From NCBI RefSeq assembly GCF_002592005.1, contig NZ_NVQF01000020.1, forward strand, positions 1-64,000: a stretch of DNA of 64,000 nt. Reading direction: 5' to 3'. This document shows, piece by piece, positions 18,248-28,662 of the stretch. Made by a program: the position numbers and the translations under genes. This stretch comes from Mycolicibacterium palauense (lineage in GTDB: Bacteria; Actinomycetota; Actinomycetes; Mycobacteriales; Mycobacteriaceae). The notes under the pieces were generated by a model. The model was not told the DNA's origin, made no database searches, and saw nothing but the letters and a program-made list of their open reading frames with translations. Numbering within the stretch: position 1 is the first letter of the stretch; each line of letters starts with the position of its first letter.

Positions 18248-19147
18248 TCAGTCGCCCTCGCCGGCCAGGGCGAAGCGGCCGTCGGCGGTCTGTTCCACCA
18301 GCCCGTCGACGAGCAGCGAGTGCAGTGACCGGTCGCGCTGGGCCGTGTCGGTCAGCCAGGCCGCATCCAGCTGCGCACGGGGGACCGGCATCCCGCTGCC
18401 GCGCAGCACGTCGAGCAGCCGGCCGCGCACCTGCCGGTCGGTGCCCGCGTATTTCTGCACCCGCCGCACCGGATTGGTCGCGGGCGGCGAACCGGCCGAC
18501 CGCCAGGCACACGAACTCAACGGGCACACACCGCATTTCGGCGAGCGGGCCGTACACACCAGTGCGCCCAGCTCCATCAGTGCCGCCGAGAACCGCGGCG
18601 CGGACTCGTCGGCCGGCAGCAGCGCGGCGACATCGGCCTCGTCGCGCCGGGCCGACGGTGACCCGGGTTCCGGGCGGCCGTGCACGGCGCGGGCCACCAC
18701 GCGGCGCACGTTGGTGTCGACCACCGGCACCGACTGCCGGTAGGCGAAACACGCGACGGCCCGCGCGGTGTAGCTGCCGACCCCGGGCAGGGTCAGCAGC
18801 GTCTCGACATCGTCGGGGACGACGTCGCCGTGTTCGGCCGCGATCACGGTCGCACACTCGTGCAGTCGCTTGGCGCGGCGTGGGTAGCCCAGCTTGCCCC
18901 ACGCCCGCAGCACGTCGGCGGCCCCGGCCGCGGCCGTCGCCGACGGGGTGGGCCAGCGCGCCACCCAGTCCAGCCAGACCGGCAGCACCCTGGACACCGG
19001 CGTCTGCTGCAGCATGAATTCGCTGACCAGGATCTGCCACGCGCTGACGCCGGGCGCCCGCCAGGGCAGCTCACGACGTTCCCGGTCGAACCAGCCGAGC
19101 AGCTCCCCGGCCGCAACCCCGTTTCCCGCGCCGTTTCGGGAGTTCAT
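18248..19147 (-). CDS. mutY: A/G-specific adenine glycosylase MutY
   Basis: A 299-residue base-excision repair enzyme that removes adenine paired with 8-oxoguanine. EFMLQQTPVSRV carries the catalytic glutamate region, LPGVGSYTARA the helix-hairpin-helix and VPVVDTNVRR the catalytic aspartate. Four cysteines for an iron-sulphur cluster lie in CTARSPKCGVCPLSSC; the last spacing is one residue shorter than in E. coli. The C-terminal 8-oxoG-recognition domain is short. Divergent from canB. Confidence 0.93.
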   Translation of the reverse strand: MNSRNGAGNGVAAGELLGWFDRERRELPWRAPGVSAWQILVSEFMLQQTPVSRVLPVWLDWVARWPTPSATAAAGAADVLRAWGKLGYPRRAKRLHECATVIAAEHGDVVPDDVETLLTLPGVGSYTARAVACFAYRQSVPVVDTNVRRVVARAVHGRPEPGSPSARRDEADVAALLPADESAPRFSAALMELGALVCTARSPKCGVCPLSSCAWRSAGSPPATNPVRRVQKYAGTDRQVRGRLLDVLRGSGMPVPRAQLDAAWLTDTAQRDRSLHSLLVDGLVEQTADGRFALAGEGD

Positions 19148-19196
19148 TCCGGCACTCACGAAGACCTGCCCGGGACGACAAGGCAGAATGACGGGT

Positions 19197-19814
19197 ATGC
19201 CGAACACCAGCCCCGTGACCGCATGGAAGGCACTCAAGGAGGGTAACGAGCGCTTCGTCGCCGGCAAACCCGAGCATCCCAGCCAGAGCATCGAGCACCG
19301 GGCCAGCCTGGCCGCCGAGCAGAAGCCCACCGCGGTGGTGTTCGGCTGCGCGGACAGCCGGGTGGCCGCCGAGATCATCTTCGATCAGGGCCTGGGTGAC
19401 ATGTTCGTGGTGCGCACCGCCGGGCACGTCATCGACGCCGCGGTGCTGGGTTCCATCGAGTACGCCGTCGCGGTGCTCAACGTTCCGCTGATCGTCGTGC
19501 TCGGTCACGACAGCTGCGGCGCGGTCCAGGCGACGCTGACGGCGCTCGACGACGGCGCCGTGCCGGGCGGTTATGTGCGCGACGTGGTGGAGCGGGTCAC
19601 CCCGTCGATTCTGGTGGGCCGCCGCGAAGGGCTGCGGCGCGTCGACGAGTTCGAGGCCCGCCACGTCATCGAGACCGGTACGCAGCTGATGGCCCGGTCG
19701 ACCACCATCTCCGAGCGGGTCAACGCGGGCAAGCTGGCGATCGTCGGCCTCACCTACCACCTGTCGGACGGCAAGGTGGTGCTCCGCGAGCACCTGGGCG
19801 ACATCGGGGAATAG
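19197..19814 (+). CDS. canB: Beta-carbonic anhydrase CanB
   Basis: A 205-residue zinc enzyme interconverting CO2 and bicarbonate. Zinc ligands are in CADSR and in HDSCG. ATG 19197 (MPNTSPV) was preferred over ATG 19188 because it matches the M. tuberculosis Rv3588c N-terminus. Its final codons, ATC-GGG-GAA-TAG, form the first unit of a 14-bp tandem array, so the array touches coding sequence. Confidence 0.95.
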   Translation: MPNTSPVTAWKALKEGNERFVAGKPEHPSQSIEHRASLAAEQKPTAVVFGCADSRVAAEIIFDQGLGDMFVVRTAGHVIDAAVLGSIEYAVAVLNVPLIVVLGHDSCGAVQATLTALDDGAVPGGYVRDVVERVTPSILVGRREGLRRVDEFEARHVIETGTQLMARSTTISERVNAGKLAIVGLTYHLSDGKVVLREHLGDIGE

Positions 19815-19872
19815 GTATCGGGGAATAGGTACCGGGGAACAGACACCGGCGAATAGGCACCGGGGAACGGGC
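19803..19872. repeat. 14-bp tandem repeat, five units
   Basis: The unit ATCGGGGAATAGGT is followed by an exact second copy and three diverged ones (starting ACCGG). The array starts four codons before the end of canB and extends to 10 bases from the convergent response-regulator stop. The canB stop TAG is part of the unit. Confidence 0.9.
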
Positions 19873-19882
19873 GGTACCCCGG

Positions 19883-20536
19883 TCAGCGCGGCGCCACGAT
19901 GCCGTGGTCGTAGGCGTAGACGATCGCCGCGGCCCGGTCCCGCAGGCCGAGTTTGAGGAAGATACGCCCGATGTGCGTTTTGACCGTCACCTCGGAGATG
20001 AACAGATCGTCGGCGATCTCGGCGTTGCTGCGTCCCCTGCCGATCAGCCGCAGGACGTCGAGCTCGCGCGCGGTGAGGTCGGTCGGCTCCTGCGGACCGG
20101 CCGGACGCGCGGCCTGCCGGTAGGCGCTGAGCACCCGGGAGGTCACCGCGGGGTCCAGGAAGCTGTCGCCGCGGGCGACCGCCCGGACCGCCCGGATCAG
20201 TTCCTCGGCCGAGGAGTCCTTGAGCACGAACCCGGCCGCTCCGGCCCGCAGCGCGCCGGAGAGCAACTCGTCCTCGTTGAACGTCGTCAGGGCCAGCACC
20301 GGCGGCGCGTCCGGTCCGGCCAGCCGGCGCGTCGCCTCGATGCCGTCGACACGTTTCATCCGCAGGTCCATCACGACGACATCGGGCCGGTGCGCGCTGA
20401 CGGCCGCGGGCACCTCGTCGCCGTCGGCGCATTCGGCCACGATCGCGAATCCGTCCTTGCGGCGCAGTATTCGGCGCAGGCCCGAACGGACAAGGTCCTG
20501 ATCGTCGACCAGCAGTACCGTGATCTCGTCGTCCAT
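19883..20536 (-). CDS. NarL/LuxR-type response regulator
   Basis: A 217-residue regulator. The receiver domain (1-120) has the acidic pair DD at 11-12, phospho-acceptor Asp57 in VVMDLRM and the conserved lysine in VLKDSS. The C-terminal LuxR helix-turn-helix reads LTARELDVLRLIGRGRSNAEIA...VTVKTHI. It follows its kinase by one base, so they form one pair. Target genes are unknown. Confidence 0.92.
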   Translation of the reverse strand: MDDEITVLLVDDQDLVRSGLRRILRRKDGFAIVAECADGDEVPAAVSAHRPDVVVMDLRMKRVDGIEATRRLAGPDAPPVLALTTFNEDELLSGALRAGAAGFVLKDSSAEELIRAVRAVARGDSFLDPAVTSRVLSAYRQAARPAGPQEPTDLTARELDVLRLIGRGRSNAEIADDLFISEVTVKTHIGRIFLKLGLRDRAAAIVYAYDHGIVAPR

Positions 20537-20537
20537 C

Positions 20538-21746
20538 TCAGCCCCCGCACCACGGCGGCCGCCAGCCCGGCCTGCTCTCCAGGGGTATGGCCGCGCGCAC
20601 CACCCATCCGTCGTCGTCCGGTCCGGCGTCGATCGCGCCTCCCAGCAGCTCCACCCGCTGGCGCATCCCGCGCAGTCCCCGCCCGTCGGAGACGGCGCCG
20701 ACCCGGCGGCGGGCCGCGGGCACCGTGTTGGCCACCGACATCGTCGCGGTGGATTTGGAGACATGCAGCCGCAGAGCGGATTCGGACTCCGGCGCGTGCT
20801 TGGCGATATTGGCCAGCGACTCCTGGGCGATGCGGTAGAGCGCCAGGCCCACCGCGCCCGACACCCGGTCGGTGCGCCCGTCGCTGCACAGGGTCACGGG
20901 CAGGCCCGCGGTGACGAAATCGTCGACGAGCCGCGGGATGTCGTCGACACCGGGCTCGGGCGGCAGACCCAGCGGGCCGCTGTCGAGCAGTCCCACGGTG
21001 CGCCGGATGTCGCCCATGGCCTGCCGGCCGAGGCGCTCGGCGTCGCCGAGCGCCTCGACCGCGTCCTCGACGTCGCGGTCCTGCTCCAGAGCCCGCCGCG
21101 CCCCGGTGACGTGCAGCAGCGTCACGCTCAGTGAGTGCGCGATGACGTCGTGGATCTCGCGGGCGATCCGGCGGCGTTCGTCGGCCACGGCGTGTTGCGC
21201 CAACGCCTCCTGGGCCTCCTGCTGCTTGATCATCAGTTGCTGCTGGATGCGCATCAGGAAGCCGACCAGCCAGCCCATGGCCAGCACGGGCAGGTAGAGG
21301 AACAGATCGTCGAGACGGTGCGTCAGGGAGGCCGCGACCAGCAGCGCGGCCGCCGACGCCGCGGCCAGCATGCCGCCGAGGTGGCCGCTCAGGGAACTGA
21401 CCACGCTGACCATCAGCACCAGCAGAAACGGTGTGTAGTCGACGCCCACCGGCGCCGAGGTGGTGAACAGGAACAGCGCGGCGGCGGCCGTGGAGGTGCC
21501 CCACAGCACCAGCGATCTGAACTTCACGCCCGAGACGAAGAACGCCGCCAGCGGCGAGAGGGCCAGCGCGCCCGCCGGCAACGCCACGGGCAGGTCGGAG
21601 AGTGGGCGCTGCACGACCATCACGGCGACGACGAGCAGCAGAGTCGCGTCCACCGTCACCACGAAGGCCCAGTTGAAGCCGAGCGGGATGAGTTCCGCCC
21701 GTTTGCGCAACCGGTCGCGCACATAGTCCCTGGCCGTGCGTGGCAC
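20538..21746 (-). CDS. Sensor histidine kinase (HisKA_3 type)
   Basis: A 402-residue membrane kinase. About five membrane helices cover residues 25-165 with little extracytoplasmic sequence, suggesting sensing in or near the membrane. A dimerisation helix has AREIHDVIAHSL, with the likely phosphorylated His199. The ATP-binding domain shows NIAKHAP (N box) and DGRGLRGMRQRV (G box). GTG 21746 was chosen because upstream frame sequence has no support. Cognate to the adjacent response regulator. Confidence 0.9.
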   Translation of the reverse strand: MPRTARDYVRDRLRKRAELIPLGFNWAFVVTVDATLLLVVAVMVVQRPLSDLPVALPAGALALSPLAAFFVSGVKFRSLVLWGTSTAAAALFLFTTSAPVGVDYTPFLLVLMVSVVSSLSGHLGGMLAAASAAALLVAASLTHRLDDLFLYLPVLAMGWLVGFLMRIQQQLMIKQQEAQEALAQHAVADERRRIAREIHDVIAHSLSVTLLHVTGARRALEQDRDVEDAVEALGDAERLGRQAMGDIRRTVGLLDSGPLGLPPEPGVDDIPRLVDDFVTAGLPVTLCSDGRTDRVSGAVGLALYRIAQESLANIAKHAPESESALRLHVSKSTATMSVANTVPAARRRVGAVSDGRGLRGMRQRVELLGGAIDAGPDDDGWVVRAAIPLESRPGWRPPWCGG

Positions 21747-21879
21747 CCGTTCATCGTAGGGAGCCGGCCGCGCGGCGGCGTCATGCCGCGGTCGGGTTCG
21801 GTCTCCGCCCACGGTAGGACGCCGGAACCGGTCCCCGGCACGACGCGCCGCGCGTGCCCGCCGCCTAGCGTCGGCTGTC

Positions 21880-22257
21880 ATGAGCTGGGAACAGTTACAC
21901 GAACGCATGGACTTCATGGCCGCGCTGATCGAGCGGGCGGCCGTGGATCCGGAGGCGGCGCTGGATTTCTCCGACGACCAGCGCTGCGACATCGACCGCC
22001 TGTTCGGCAACGAGGAAGGCCTGCTGTTGACGCTGCGGCAGCGCTGGATGACGACACTGACGGCCAAGCTGGACCAGGCGGCGCATGACGACATCCCGCC
22101 CGAGCAGGCCCGCGCCGAGCTGGCCGCGGCGTTGCCCGGGCTGCGGGCGCTGCTGGATTCGGCGGGCCGCCGGTCGGTGCGGATGCGCGCATTCGACAAC
22201 GGTGAGCGGCGCGTCATCGATCTCTACGAGGGCCCGCGCCGCGAAACCGTGGCCTGA
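21880..22257 (+). CDS. Conserved hypothetical, mostly helical 125-residue protein
   Basis: A soluble, acidic, helix-rich protein of 125 residues (MSWEQLHERMDFMAALIERA...). I recognise no family, no catalytic motif and no signal peptide. It lies 133 bases from the divergent kinase start. Its short C-terminal strand-like segment (RRVIDLYEG) is the only non-helical portion. Confidence 0.65.
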   Translation: MSWEQLHERMDFMAALIERAAVDPEAALDFSDDQRCDIDRLFGNEEGLLLTLRQRWMTTLTAKLDQAAHDDIPPEQARAELAAALPGLRALLDSAGRRSVRMRAFDNGERRVIDLYEGPRRETVA

Positions 22258-22353
22258 CGCCACGCCGGGCGCCCGCCGAGGCTCAGCTGATCCTCAGGCG
22301 ACACGCCGGTGCAGGTCGTCAGGCTCGCGGTGACCTGCCCTTACCGTGAGAAC

Positions 22354-23145
22354 GTGCTGGAATTGGAGCCGCATGGCCCGCTGCCGCCGGAGATCTACCG
22401 GCGTCGGCGTGCCCTGGCGATCGGGATCGCGGTTCTGGTGGTCGCTATCGTCGCCGCGATCGTGATCGTGGTGGTCAAGGGATCCTCGTCCGCCGACACC
22501 AAACCCGCCGCGCAGGAACCCACGGGCGAACCGAACACCGCCCAGGGCCCGTTGGCGCCCACACCGACCCCGGAGGGCAAGTCCCCGGTGGTGGCACCGC
22601 CGTCACCGAACCCCGAACCGACACCCACCGCGACCGCGGCGGTGGAGCCGCCGCCGATCCTGCAGCCCGGCGACGACTGCCCGGACTCCACGCTGGCGGT
22701 CAAGGGCCTGACCAACGAACCGCGCTACGCGATCGGCGACCAGCCGAAGTTCACCATGGTGGTCACCAACATCGGACTGACCGCCTGCCAGCGCGACGTC
22801 GGTGCGGCGGTGCTGGCCGCCTACGTCTACAGCCTCGACAACAAGCGGCTGTGGTCCAACCTGGACTGCGCACCCTCCAACGAAACCCTGGTCAAGACGT
22901 TCAATCCGGGCGAGCAGGTCACCACCGAGGTGACCTGGACCGGTATGGGTTCGGAGCCCGGATGCCCGCTGCCGCGGCAGCCGATCGGTCCCGGCACCTA
23001 CAACCTGGTGGTCCAGCTGGGCAATCTGAGGTCGGCGACGGTGCCGTTCATCCTCTCCGACCCCGCCGCCCCGGTGGAGACACCGGCGCCGCCACCGCCC
23101 GACGCGCTCCCGCCGCCGGACGTGCCCCCGGCCCCGCCGGGCTGA
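22354..23145 (+). CDS. Membrane-anchored proline-rich protein (Rv3587c-like)
   Basis: A 263-residue protein. A short cytosolic start (MLELEPHGPLPPEIYRRRR) precedes one membrane helix (about 20-42). A Pro/Thr-rich linker follows, then an extracytoplasmic beta-rich domain with three cysteines and a proline-rich tail. GTG 22354 matches the N-terminus of M. tuberculosis Rv3587c. Function unknown; the topology suggests a cell-envelope protein. It converges on disA. Confidence 0.8.
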   Translation: MLELEPHGPLPPEIYRRRRALAIGIAVLVVAIVAAIVIVVVKGSSSADTKPAAQEPTGEPNTAQGPLAPTPTPEGKSPVVAPPSPNPEPTPTATAAVEPPPILQPGDDCPDSTLAVKGLTNEPRYAIGDQPKFTMVVTNIGLTACQRDVGAAVLAAYVYSLDNKRLWSNLDCAPSNETLVKTFNPGEQVTTEVTWTGMGSEPGCPLPRQPIGPGTYNLVVQLGNLRSATVPFILSDPAAPVETPAPPPPDALPPPDVPPAPPG

Positions 23146-23179
23146 TCCCCGCGGTCCGGCCGCCGCAGGCCCGCGCTCT

Positions 23180-24262
23180 CTAGTTCAGCGGTTCGGTGAT
23201 CGTGGACTCGGCGAGCTGCGACAGGCCTTCCCGGACGTGGCGTGCCCACATCGCGCCGATGCCGTCGACCGACTGCAGGTCGGTGGCGCTGGCGGCCAGC
23301 AGGTCCTGCAGCGAACCGAACGTGCGCACCAGCAGGTCGACGTGGGCGAACTGCAGGCGCGGGATGCCGGCCATGGCCCGGTAGCCCCGTGGGCTGAGCG
23401 CCGAGTCCTGGGCCTCGGCCGTCGAGGGGTAACCGAAGACCCGGGCCAGCGCCCGGAAGTCCAGCAGCTCGGTGTCGGAGAGCCGGTCGAGTTCCTCCAG
23501 CAACCCGGCCACCTCGGCCTTCGACGGCGGATCGGGCTTGGCGTGGTAGTCACGCACGATCAGCTCCCGGGCGGTGTCGTTGCCGCCCAGCAGCTCCTCG
23601 AGCTGCAGGCGCAGCTGGCGGCCGTCGGTGCCGAGCTCGACCACGTCGTTGTCGATCTCGGCGCCGATGCGGCGCACCAACTCCAGGCGCTGTACGACGG
23701 TCATCACGTCACGAAGCGTGACGAAGTCCTCGATCTCGGCGGTCGACAACTGGCGGCTGACCTCGTCGAGGCGGGCCTTGTAGCGCTCCAGCGTGGCGAT
23801 CGCCTGGTTGGCCCGCGACAGAATGGTCGCCGAGTCGGCCACCACGTGACGCCCCCCGCCGACGTAGACGGTGACGATGTTCATCGAATGACTCACCGAG
23901 ATCACCGGATAGCCGGTCTGGACCGCGGTGCGTTCGGCGGAGCGGTGCCGGGTACCCGACTCGTCGGTCGGTATGGAGGGATCCGGCACCAGCTGCACGT
24001 TGGCCCGCAGAATCCGGCCGCCGTCGGTGGACAACACCACCGCCCCGTCCATCTTCGACAGCTCCCGCAGCCGGGTGGGGGCGTAGCGGACGTCGAGAGC
24101 GAAGCCGCCGTCGCAGATGGCCTCGACGCTGTCGTCGTAGCCGAGGACGATCAGGGCGCCGGTGCGACCCCGCAGGATGCGTTCGAGGCCGTCACGCAGC
24201 GCGGTGCCGGGCGCGAGACGACCCACGGTCTCGCGCAGGGTGGGACGGCCGGTGGGGCTCAC
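23180..24262 (-). CDS. disA: Diadenylate cyclase DisA
   Basis: A 360-residue enzyme that makes the second messenger c-di-AMP from ATP and scans DNA. The N-terminal cyclase domain carries the diagnostic DGA ([12 protein letters not shown]) and RHR ([11 protein letters not shown]) motifs. A helical linker follows, and C-terminal helix-hairpin-helix repeats bind branched DNA. The GTG start overlaps the radA stop (GTGA), coupling it to recombination repair as in M. tuberculosis. Confidence 0.96.
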   Translation of the reverse strand: MSPTGRPTLRETVGRLAPGTALRDGLERILRGRTGALIVLGYDDSVEAICDGGFALDVRYAPTRLRELSKMDGAVVLSTDGGRILRANVQLVPDPSIPTDESGTRHRSAERTAVQTGYPVISVSHSMNIVTVYVGGGRHVVADSATILSRANQAIATLERYKARLDEVSRQLSTAEIEDFVTLRDVMTVVQRLELVRRIGAEIDNDVVELGTDGRQLRLQLEELLGGNDTARELIVRDYHAKPDPPSKAEVAGLLEELDRLSDTELLDFRALARVFGYPSTAEAQDSALSPRGYRAMAGIPRLQFAHVDLLVRTFGSLQDLLAASATDLQSVDGIGAMWARHVREGLSQLAESTITEPLN

Positions 24263-25743
24263 AACCGTTCATTCTCCTCCGCGGGGCCGCCCCCGGCGCG
24301 ACCGTCGACCAGTGTCAGTCCGGGCCGCGGCGCCGCCTTGACCTCCGGGGGTGTGCTGGCCGGCGGCGCGGCGATGCGCAGCAGGATCCGCAGCGCCTCG
24401 CCGATGGTCGCCGCTTCGAGGGCCTTGATGCCACGGGGAGCCGGACCGGCGCCCTTCGGGATGATCGCCGAGGTGAATCCGAGCCGGGCCGCCTCCGCCA
24501 GCCGGCGATCCATCCCGGTCACGCGGCGCAGGTCGCCGGCCAGCCCGACCTCGCCGATGACGACGGTGGACGTCGGCAGGCACAGGTCGGCGTAGGCCGA
24601 CGCCATCGCCAGGGCCACCGCCAGGTCCGATGAGGGGTCGGTGAGCCGCATGCCGCCGACCGTCGACAGGTAGATGTCGTTGCGGCCCAGTTTCAGCCCG
24701 GCGCGGGCCTGCAGCACCGCGGCGGTCATCGCCGCACGGGCCTGGTCGAGTCCGCTGACCGCGCGCCGCGGCGAGGGCACCTCGTCGCGTCCGATCAGCG
24801 CCTGGATCTCACCGATCAGGGGACGCTTGCCGTCGAGGGTGACCGTGACCGCGGTGCCCGGGACCGCCTCTCCGCGCTGGTCGAGGAACAGCCCCGACGG
24901 GTCGGCGACACACTCGATCCCGTTGTCGTGCAGGACGAAACAGCCGACCTCGTCCGCGGCGCCGAACCTGTTCTTGACGCCGCGCACCATGCGCAGGGTG
25001 GTGTTGCGGTCACCCTCGAAATGCAGGACCACGTCGACGAGGTGCTCCAGAGCGCGGGGCCCGGCGATGGCGCCGTCCTTGGTGACGTGACCTACGATGA
25101 CCATCGCCACGCCCGGGCCCGACTTGGCGAAGCCGGTCAGCGCGGTGGTGACCGCACGGACCTGGGTGACACCGCCGGTGACGCCGTCGGTGTCGGTGGT
25201 GGACAGCGTCTGCACGGAGTCGACGACCACCAGCGACGGGCGCACCTGCTCGATGTGGCCGAGCACGGTGTGCACGTCGGATTCGGAGGCCAGATACACC
25301 TGGTCGTGGGTGCAGCCGGTGCGTTCGGCGCGCATCCGGATCTGGCCCGCGGACTCCTCACCGGAGATGTAGAGCGCGCGCCGGCCGGCCTGGGCCCAGC
25401 GGTGTACCACCTCGAGCAGCAGCGTGGACTTGCCGACCCCGGGCTCCCCGGCCAGCAGCGTCACCGAGCCGGAGACGATGCCCCCGCCCAGGACGCGGTC
25501 GAGTTCGGGAACGCCGGTGGCCAGGTGGCGGGTGTGGTCGGCGTCGACGGCGCTGATCGGCACGGCCGCCGAGGAGGGGGCCACCGGGCGCTGGGCGCGG
25601 CCGCCCAGCGAGGTGAGCACCGCGACCTCGTCGACGGCGCCCCAGGTGCCGCACTCGGGGCAGCGGCCGACCCATTTGGCGGTGACGTGCTGACACTCCG
25701 AACAGCGGTACTGCGGACGCGCTTTGGAACCCGATCTGGCCAC
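24259..25743 (-). CDS. radA: DNA repair ATPase RadA
   Basis: A 494-residue protein that helps process recombination intermediates. An N-terminal C4 zinc finger (YRCSECQ...[10 protein letters not shown]) precedes a RecA-like core with Walker [10 protein letters not shown]. The RadA-specific VKNRFG motif follows, then a C-terminal Lon-like domain (about 330-460). The start is GTG. RadA has been reported to restrain DisA activity in mycobacteria, which fits the overlap of the two genes. Confidence 0.96.
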   Translation of the reverse strand: MARSGSKARPQYRCSECQHVTAKWVGRCPECGTWGAVDEVAVLTSLGGRAQRPVAPSSAAVPISAVDADHTRHLATGVPELDRVLGGGIVSGSVTLLAGEPGVGKSTLLLEVVHRWAQAGRRALYISGEESAGQIRMRAERTGCTHDQVYLASESDVHTVLGHIEQVRPSLVVVDSVQTLSTTDTDGVTGGVTQVRAVTTALTGFAKSGPGVAMVIVGHVTKDGAIAGPRALEHLVDVVLHFEGDRNTTLRMVRGVKNRFGAADEVGCFVLHDNGIECVADPSGLFLDQRGEAVPGTAVTVTLDGKRPLIGEIQALIGRDEVPSPRRAVSGLDQARAAMTAAVLQARAGLKLGRNDIYLSTVGGMRLTDPSSDLAVALAMASAYADLCLPTSTVVIGEVGLAGDLRRVTGMDRRLAEAARLGFTSAIIPKGAGPAPRGIKALEAATIGEALRILLRIAAPPASTPPEVKAAPRPGLTLVDGRAGGGPAEENERL

Positions 25744-25802
25744 GTCGTGACGTTATCGGCAGGGGGTGACAGATCCCGGCAGGACGCGCGGCCGGGGCCG
25801 GT

Positions 25803-26390
25803 CTAGTGCGCTTCCTGGCGCGGGGCGTTGCCCGCCGAGATCGGAACGGCCAGGGTGGCCTCCCCGGCCTTCTCGAACTCGAAGGTGAAGTCGTAGGTCA
25901 ACCCGTTCTGGATCGGCTTGTCCAGGGTGACCGTCGCCTCGGCGGCGTCGGCGACCTCGACGTTGCTCAGCGCGGTGATGCCGTCGGGGGTGCCGATCAT
26001 CAGCACGTCGGTGGCCGGCAGGTTGGTGTCGCCGGACAGCTCCACGGTCCCGACGTCGGTGGTGATCCCGACCAGGCGGTCACCGGTGGTGGGCGATTCG
26101 TTGGAGGCGGTCAGGACGAGGTCGACCTCGGTGCCCGGCTCCAGTGCGTCGGTGGTCTGCACCGCCTGGATGTGGACGTTGCGCAGGGCGATGTCCCCGA
26201 CGTTGCCGGTGGTGCCGTTGACCGCGGGCTCCTGCATGGCGACCTGTGAGACCTGGCCGGCGCTGCACGCGGTGAGCGCGGTGGCGGCCAGCGCGGCGCC
26301 GACCATCAGGACGCCCCGGCTCGTCGACGCCCGGCGGATGTCGTGAGCGATCGCGGGAATCGCTGAAATCGCTGAAAGCGCTGAAAGCAC
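25803..26390 (-). CDS. lpqE: Lipoprotein LpqE
   Basis: A lipoprotein of about 195 residues with lipobox LTAC and a beta-sandwich domain resembling the PCuAC/LpqE family (SNVEVADAAEATV, FEFEKAGEATLAVPIS). Its role is unproven. GTG 26390 was chosen because CGAGGAGG lies at ideal distance upstream. The first codons are built from 9-bp repeats, giving the unusual LSALSAISAIPAIAH segment before the signal helix. Divergent from carD. Confidence 0.82.
   Translation of the reverse strand: MLSALSAISAIPAIAHDIRRASTSRGVLMVGAALAATALTACSAGQVSQVAMQEPAVNGTTGNVGDIALRNVHIQAVQTTDALEPGTEVDLVLTASNESPTTGDRLVGITTDVGTVELSGDTNLPATDVLMIGTPDGITALSNVEVADAAEATVTLDKPIQNGLTYDFTFEFEKAGEATLAVPISAGNAPRQEAH

Positions 26391-26393
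<3 letters not shown>
26358..26393. repeat. 9-bp tandem repeat in the lpqE start region
   Basis: Four units of AATCGCTGA, the later ones with one or two changes (AAGCGCTGA, AAGCACTGA), span the predicted GTG start and encode the repeated SAL/SAI residues. Being in multiples of three, copy changes would keep the frame. Confidence 0.8.
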
Positions 26394-27315
<922 letters not shown>

Positions 27316-27320
27316 CCCGG

Positions 27321-27980
27321 ATGCGCACGGTTGCGATCATCCCGGCCGCCGGATCGGGATTGCGTCTGGCCGCGGGTGTGCCGAAGGCGTTCGTCGAACT
27401 GTGCGGTCAGACCCTGATCGAACGGGCGCTGGCCGGTCTTCGTGACTCCGGTGTGGTCGACGACTTCATCGTCGCCGTGCCGCCCGCGCGCACCGATGAA
27501 GCCACGCTGATCCTCGGCGACGATGCCACGGTGGTCGCCGGCGGCGCCGACCGCACCGAGTCGGTTCGGCTGGCCCTCGACGCCGCCGGTGACGCCGAGC
27601 TGGTGCTCGTGCATGACGCCGCCCGCCCGCTGACCCCGCCCGCGGTGGTGGTTCGGGTGGTGGAGGCGCTGCGCGCCGGTCACAGTGCCGTCGTTCCGGT
27701 CATCCCGCTGGCCGACACCATCAAGGCCGTCGACGGAAACGGCGTGGTGCTGGGCACGCCGGAGCGGGCCGGGTTGCGTGCGGTGCAGACGCCGCAGGGC
27801 TTCACCGCCGAGGTGTTGCGTCGTGCCTACCAGCGCGCCGGGTCCGGCGGCTTCACCGACGACGCGTCCATGGTCGAGAACATCGGAGGCCAGGTGCAGA
27901 CCGTCGAGGGCGATCCGCTGGCGTTCAAGATCACCACCTCGCTGGACCTCACGCTGGCCACCGCGGTGCTGTCGCGGTAG
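27321..27980 (+). CDS. ispD: 2-C-methyl-D-erythritol 4-phosphate cytidylyltransferase IspD
   Basis: A 219-residue MEP-pathway enzyme that activates methylerythritol phosphate with CTP on the way to isoprenoids. The nucleotide-binding loop [17 protein letters not shown] and the HDAARPL and TPQGF motifs are present. It sits directly before ispF in the same operon. Confidence 0.97.
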   Translation: MRTVAIIPAAGSGLRLAAGVPKAFVELCGQTLIERALAGLRDSGVVDDFIVAVPPARTDEATLILGDDATVVAGGADRTESVRLALDAAGDAELVLVHDAARPLTPPAVVVRVVEALRAGHSAVVPVIPLADTIKAVDGNGVVLGTPERAGLRAVQTPQGFTAEVLRRAYQRAGSGGFTDDASMVENIGGQVQTVEGDPLAFKITTSLDLTLATAVLSR

Positions 27981-27989
27981 AACACCCCC

Positions 27990-28490
27990 GTGAACACGCC
28001 GATCAACAACCCCATCGATTCAGTGCCGCGGATAGGCCTGGGCGTCGACGTCCACCCGATCGAACCGGGCCGGCCGTGCCGGCTGCTGTGCCTGCACTTC
28101 GAGGGCGCCGACGGGTGCGCCGGCCATTCCGACGGTGACGTCGCCGCCCACGCACTCTGCGATGCGTTGTTGTCGGCCGCGGGCCTCGGGGATATCGGCG
28201 GGGTGTTCGGTGTGGACGATCCACGCTGGTCCGGGGTGACGGGCGCGCAGATGCTGGAGCATGTCCGGGGGCTGCTGACCGACAACGGTTTTCGGGTCGG
28301 CAACGCCGTCGTGCAGGTGGTCGGCAACCGCCCCAAGATCGGCCCGCGCCGTGGAGAGGCCCAGCGGGTGCTCTCGGAGCTGCTGGGCGCCGCGGTGTCG
28401 GTGTCGGCGACCACCACCGACGGGCTGGGGCTCACCGGGCGCGGCGAGGGGCTGGCGGCGATCGCCACCGCGCTGGTGATCGCCGGCTGA
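27990..28490 (+). CDS. ispF: 2-C-methyl-D-erythritol 2,4-cyclodiphosphate synthase IspF
   Basis: A 166-residue trimeric enzyme of the MEP pathway. Metal ligands are in GVDVHPI and in the [17 protein letters not shown] segment; the C-terminal [14 protein letters not shown] is diagnostic. GTG 27990 gives a slightly longer N-terminus than GTG 28023, which would start right before the first strand; either is possible. Confidence 0.96.
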   Translation: MNTPINNPIDSVPRIGLGVDVHPIEPGRPCRLLCLHFEGADGCAGHSDGDVAAHALCDALLSAAGLGDIGGVFGVDDPRWSGVTGAQMLEHVRGLLTDNGFRVGNAVVQVVGNRPKIGPRRGEAQRVLSELLGAAVSVSATTTDGLGLTGRGEGLAAIATALVIAG

Positions 28491-28540
28491 CGTGCGCTGA
28501 ACGCCGCGATGTCGCCGGATCGCCCCGTCGCGGGGGCCGG

Positions 28541-28607
28541 CGCGCACCGAGCGTGTATCCCGATCGTTGTCCACTCGAAAGCGGCGATCCCCGCGCACAC
28601 TCGGTGA
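28541..28607. repeat. Dispersed hairpin repeat, copy A
   Basis: Arms beginning GCGCACCGAGCGTG and ending CGCGCACACTCGGTG can pair imperfectly around a GATCG...CGATC core. The 15 bases CGCGCACACTCGGTG (28592-28606) recur exactly at 61726-61740 in a second element of the same design. It lies between ispF and cysS. Confidence 0.7.
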
Positions 28608-28662
28608 GCGGGGGCCGCACGGCGGTCAAGCCGTCGGCGACAGACCGGTAAGCTGGCACGTC

